Assembly (NCBI GenBank): GCA_030145035.1
Contig: JAQYWL010000470.1
Span: 1-7,458, forward strand
Direction of reading: 5' to 3'
Origin: Desulfobacteria bacterium
GTDB lineage: Bacteria; Desulfobacterota; Desulfobacteria; Desulfobacterales; C00003060
DNA: 7,458 bases
The notes under the pieces are model-generated. The model ran no database searches and was not told the origin of the DNA. It worked only from the letters and a program-made list of their open reading frames with translations. A program made the translations under genes and the position numbers. This document shows positions 5,831 through 7,458 of the stretch, piece by piece. Each line of letters opens with the position of its first letter. The stretch's first letter is position 1.

Positions 5831-6483
5831 TATAGCAGCGATGGCCGCCGCCTGGGACGTCGAGCCATAAATCCAACGATGAGCCCTACAAAAAGGACAG
5901 CAGCTCCACCCAAAAACCAATGTAAGGTTTGAGTCCCTTGAAGGGCTCTCAGTTCCTCTTCAAGTTCTGCCTGCCGCTTGGTTTTTGTTGCAAGATCCTC
6001 AGAGGCCTTGTCATAGGAAGCCTTCAAGGACAGGTATTCTGAAGATCCGCTCTTAAGGGTTTCATAAGACTTTCCCAGGGCCACCGCGGTCTTTGTCTGC
6101 TTAGACAGGGCTTTCTGGAAGTCGTTTCGTTCTCTCTTGAGACGAACGTTTTCCTCAATCAAGGTTTTTGCCTGCTGCTTCAAGACTTCGTTTTCACTCT
6201 TCAGCTTGGCGATAACCTCCTTGCTGGGCGGCCCCGCGCTCAAATAGCGGGTCAACAACCACCCCTCTTTCTCATTGGGAAGCCGTACCCTGGACCAGCC
6301 ATTTTCCAGTTCTTCCAGCACCTCAACCCGAGTCCCGGACTTTGGCATGGCAACAATTCTGCGGTCCATCCCGGCATCGCTTCGAAGCATCACCGATATG
6401 TCATCTGTTATGTACGAGGTCTCCGAATGCGCAGGTATCACCATTACAAAAAAACAGAGAAAAAATAGAACACAACGTTTCAT
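5830..6483 (-). CDS. SH3b-domain, coiled-coil membrane-anchored protein (YgiM / TIGR04211-type)
   Basis: This 217-aa protein has an N-terminal signal peptide (1-20, ending AHS before ETSYI), a bacterial SH3 domain (about 22-83, with VMLRS, ENGWSRVRL and EGWLLTRYL), and a long charged coiled coil (about 87-183). A single membrane helix follows (about 189-206), and then a short arginine-rich tail (RRPRRR). This order matches the SH3-and-anchor family that includes E. coli YgiM. The SH3b domain would lie in the periplasm, where such domains usually bind peptidoglycan or peptides. The function is unknown. The start is the only one that keeps the signal peptide. GAGG lies 13 bases upstream, farther than usual, so initiation may be weak. 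The stop TAA overlaps the nadB ATG, making this the first gene of a two-gene operon with a metabolic enzyme to which it has no obvious link. Confidence 0.88.
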   Translation of the reverse strand: MKRCVLFFLCFFVMVIPAHSETSYITDDISVMLRSDAGMDRRIVAMPKSGTRVEVLEELENGWSRVRLPNEKEGWLLTRYLSAGPPSKEVIAKLKSENEVLKQQAKTLIEENVRLKRERNDFQKALSKQTKTAVALGKSYETLKSGSSEYLSLKASYDKASEDLATKTKRQAELEEELRALQGTQTLHWFLGGAAVLFVGLIVGFMARRPRRRPSLL

Positions 6484-6514
6484 AGTTTCAACAATGCCTC
6501 ATATCGAGTAAGGG

Positions 6515-6542
6515 TTGCAAGATCGATCGTTTGTGGTACACT
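6515..6542 (+). promoter_or_regulatory. Candidate promoter of the DUF1178 gene
   Basis: TTGCAA (6515-6520) and TACACT (6537-6542) are spaced 16 bases apart on the plus strand, each a four-of-six match. The -10 box overlaps the -10 box of the opposite promoter almost exactly, so the two polymerases could not bind at once. Confidence 0.25.
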
Positions 6543-6566
6543 ATTAAATAATCCCGCTCTTGTCAA
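6538..6566 (-). promoter_or_regulatory. Candidate sigma70 promoter of the SH3-protein/nadB operon
   Basis: On the minus strand a perfect TTGACA (6561-6566) is followed after 17 bases by TAGTGT (6538-6543). A start near 6531 would give a leader of about 48 bases. The -35 box is strong and the -10 box weak. Confidence 0.45.
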
Positions 6567-6597
6567 TAATTTCTTTTGAAATCAATCGAATAGCATT

Positions 6598-7008
6598 ATG
6601 ATTGTCTACGACTTACAATGTGCCAATGGCCATACCTTCGAAGGATGGTTTGAAGACCGAAAGGCCTATGAGGATCAGGGCAGGAAAAAGCTGATAGTCT
6701 GCCCCGTATGCAGTGACACCTCGGTTGCAGCGGTTCCTTCAAGGTTTTCCATCAAGTCAGGTTCAACCACCTCACAAAAGGACGACGACAAGCCTGAAGA
6801 CCGGGCGACGATCGAGAAGGCTCTGGAGTTCCTGGAAAACAATTTTGAAGATGTGGGAGCGAATTTCGCCCCGGAGGCATTAAAGATGCACTACGATGTC
6901 ACCGAGAAGCGCAATATCAGGGGAACCAGTACAGAGACCGAAGAGGAAATGCTTCAACAAGAAGGAATTAAGTTCTTCAAACTGCCCATCCCTCGACTCG
7001 ACTCCTAA
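6598..7008 (+). CDS. DUF1178 family protein
   Basis: The 136-aa protein opens with MIVYDLQCANGHTFEGWF, the signature opening of DUF1178, and its end (DVGANFAPEALKMHYD at 85-100, then a Glu-rich stretch and EGIKFFKLPIP) fits the same family. Cys8, His12 and the CPVC pair (Cys35, Cys38) form a likely small zinc-ribbon head resembling FmdB-type domains. The middle (about 52-70) is polar and probably disordered. It is soluble and cytosolic with no signal peptide. The biochemical role of the family is not known to me. The ATG at 6598 is chosen because the conserved motif begins there; no good Shine-Dalgarno precedes it (GAATAGCATT), so initiation may be weak. It is divergent from the SH3/nadB operon. 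Confidence 0.88.
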   Translation: MIVYDLQCANGHTFEGWFEDRKAYEDQGRKKLIVCPVCSDTSVAAVPSRFSIKSGSTTSQKDDDKPEDRATIEKALEFLENNFEDVGANFAPEALKMHYDVTEKRNIRGTSTETEEEMLQQEGIKFFKLPIPRLDS

Positions 7009-7055
7009 ACCCACCTCCCTGCCGTCCTCGACTCTAGTACATCTTTCCGTTTTGG

Positions 7056-7103
7056 TTGAGTTGTTGAGTGGTCGATTGGTTGAGTTGTTAAGTCGTTGAT
7101 TCG
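7056..7103. repeat. Six degenerate 8-bp tandem repeats, consensus TTGAGTTG
   Basis: The units are TTGAGTTG, TTGAGTGG, TCGATTGG, TTGAGTTG, TTAAGTCG and TTGATTCG, contiguous and in register. They begin 47 bases after the DUF1178 stop and are non-coding. They are built like the arrays near 1290-1366 but have a different unit. Confidence 0.8.
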
Positions 7104-7119
7104 TTTTCAATCCAACCGC

Positions 7120-7326
7120 TTATGTTTCAAGCAGCGAGTATTTTTGGGTCATTGCCAGCCTCTCGCCTCGGACTACCGATTTGCTAATCGCTGTTACTGA
7201 TATGTTCAGCCGCCGGGAAAAGGGGTCGCCCTTCAGTTTTGCAGGTTTCAGTTTGAGGTTCCATGGGTCCGCTACAACGCTCAACTCCTCACAATCTTCA
7301 TCTATCTTCGACTTTCCTGCCATCAT
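7120..7326 (-). CDS. Small hypothetical protein with a helix-turn-helix-like end; possible transposase-tail remnant
   Basis: I do not recognise the whole 68-codon ORF. Residues about 36-58 (FSRRLNISVTAISKSVVRGERLA) read like a helix-turn-helix of the kind found at the C-terminus of REP-associated or IS200-like transposases in related bacteria, and the last residues (TQKYSLLET) also suit such an end. The first 35 residues resemble nothing I know, and the transposase catalytic domain is absent. The ATG (7326, or the next codon at 7323) has no Shine-Dalgarno. The ORF lies between a repeat array and a likely intron end, a setting that favours a decayed fragment. It may equally be a chance ORF. 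Confidence 0.35.
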   Translation of the reverse strand: MMAGKSKIDEDCEELSVVADPWNLKLKPAKLKGDPFSRRLNISVTAISKSVVRGERLAMTQKYSLLET

Positions 7327-7427
7327 GAACCGGCTCTAAAAGGATTACTTAGAAACTGTAAAACTAAAGAGCGTTCCCAAACTTTCCTCGCATCATCTCC
7401 GCGTATGGGGAGTTATTGAATTATTTA

Positions 7428-7458
7428 GTCGCGGTAGGAATGCCGGTCACCCGGCACC
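7428..7458 (-). mobile_element. Probable 3' end (domain VI) of a group II intron, cut by the right edge
   Basis: On the minus strand the window begins with GGTGCCGG-GTGA-CCGGCATTCC, a GC-rich stem closed by a GNRA-type tetraloop (GUGA). It is followed by CCTACCGCGAC, which matches the CCTAC..CGAC pattern seen at the 3' end of bacterial group II introns. In that pattern the A of CCTAC is the branch-point adenosine, here seven bases from the end (inclusive count). The junction would fall at 7428/7427. Domain V and any reverse transcriptase would lie outside the window. A simple hairpin without intron function cannot be excluded. Confidence 0.45.

Noticed and set aside
5831..5920. Longer nadB start 30 codons upstream
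   Set aside because: The extension falls inside the SH3-protein gene, does not resemble NadB, and the FAD motif sits at the usual distance from the ATG at 5830.
1..7458. Defence island, biosynthetic cluster or phage module
   Set aside because: The recognised genes are separate housekeeping functions with family-typical lengths. No nuclease, toxin, integrase or tRNA gene is visible.

Overview
The window reads as an ordinary chromosomal segment of a Gram-negative anaerobe, most likely a member of Desulfobacterota (the former Deltaproteobacteria). I base this on protein flavour: an SH3/coiled-coil YgiM-type membrane protein, a DUF1178 protein, a stand-alone cyclic-nucleotide-binding protein, ATP-type PEP carboxykinase, and intergenic spacers full of short degenerate tandem repeats. 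The taxonomic call is inference; no rRNA or other marker is present.

Layout from left to right: (i) 1-1178, minus strand: N-terminal 392 codons of the ClpB disaggregase, running off the left edge. (ii) 1179-1592: a gene-free spacer with two facing short-repeat arrays, an 8-bp inverted repeat in the clpB leader and a candidate sigma70 promoter for clpB. (iii) 1593-2096, minus: a 167-aa cNMP-binding protein without a DNA-binding domain. (iv) 2097-2550: a divergent, GC-rich, repeat-containing spacer. It holds a 9-2-9 palindrome near the cNMP gene, a 12-bp tandem duplication, a 20-bp direct repeat and the likely pckA promoter. (v) 2551-4197, plus: complete ATP-dependent PEP carboxykinase. (vi) 4205-5830, minus: complete L-aspartate oxidase NadB, converging on pckA with a 7-bp gap. 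(vii) 5830-6483, minus: an SH3b/coiled-coil/membrane-anchor protein whose TAA stop overlaps the nadB ATG (TAATG), so the two form an operon. (viii) 6484-6597: a divergent promoter region. (ix) 6598-7008, plus: DUF1178 protein. (x) 7056-7103: six degenerate 8-bp repeats. (xi) 7120-7326, minus: a doubtful 68-codon ORF with a helix-turn-helix-like end, possibly the remnant of a transposase tail. (xii) 7428-7458: a hairpin and 3' terminus that looks like domain VI of a group II intron entering from the right on the minus strand.

The genes do not form one pathway. ClpB is stress proteostasis, PckA links oxaloacetate and PEP, NadB starts NAD synthesis from aspartate, and the SH3 protein is envelope-associated. 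The central genes look like stable housekeeping DNA. The right 450 bp (repeats, transposase-like scrap, intron end) looks like the start of a mobile or degraded zone. I see no clear new multi-gene system. The less explained items are the SH3-nadB coupling, the spacer repeats and the right-edge retroelement signal.
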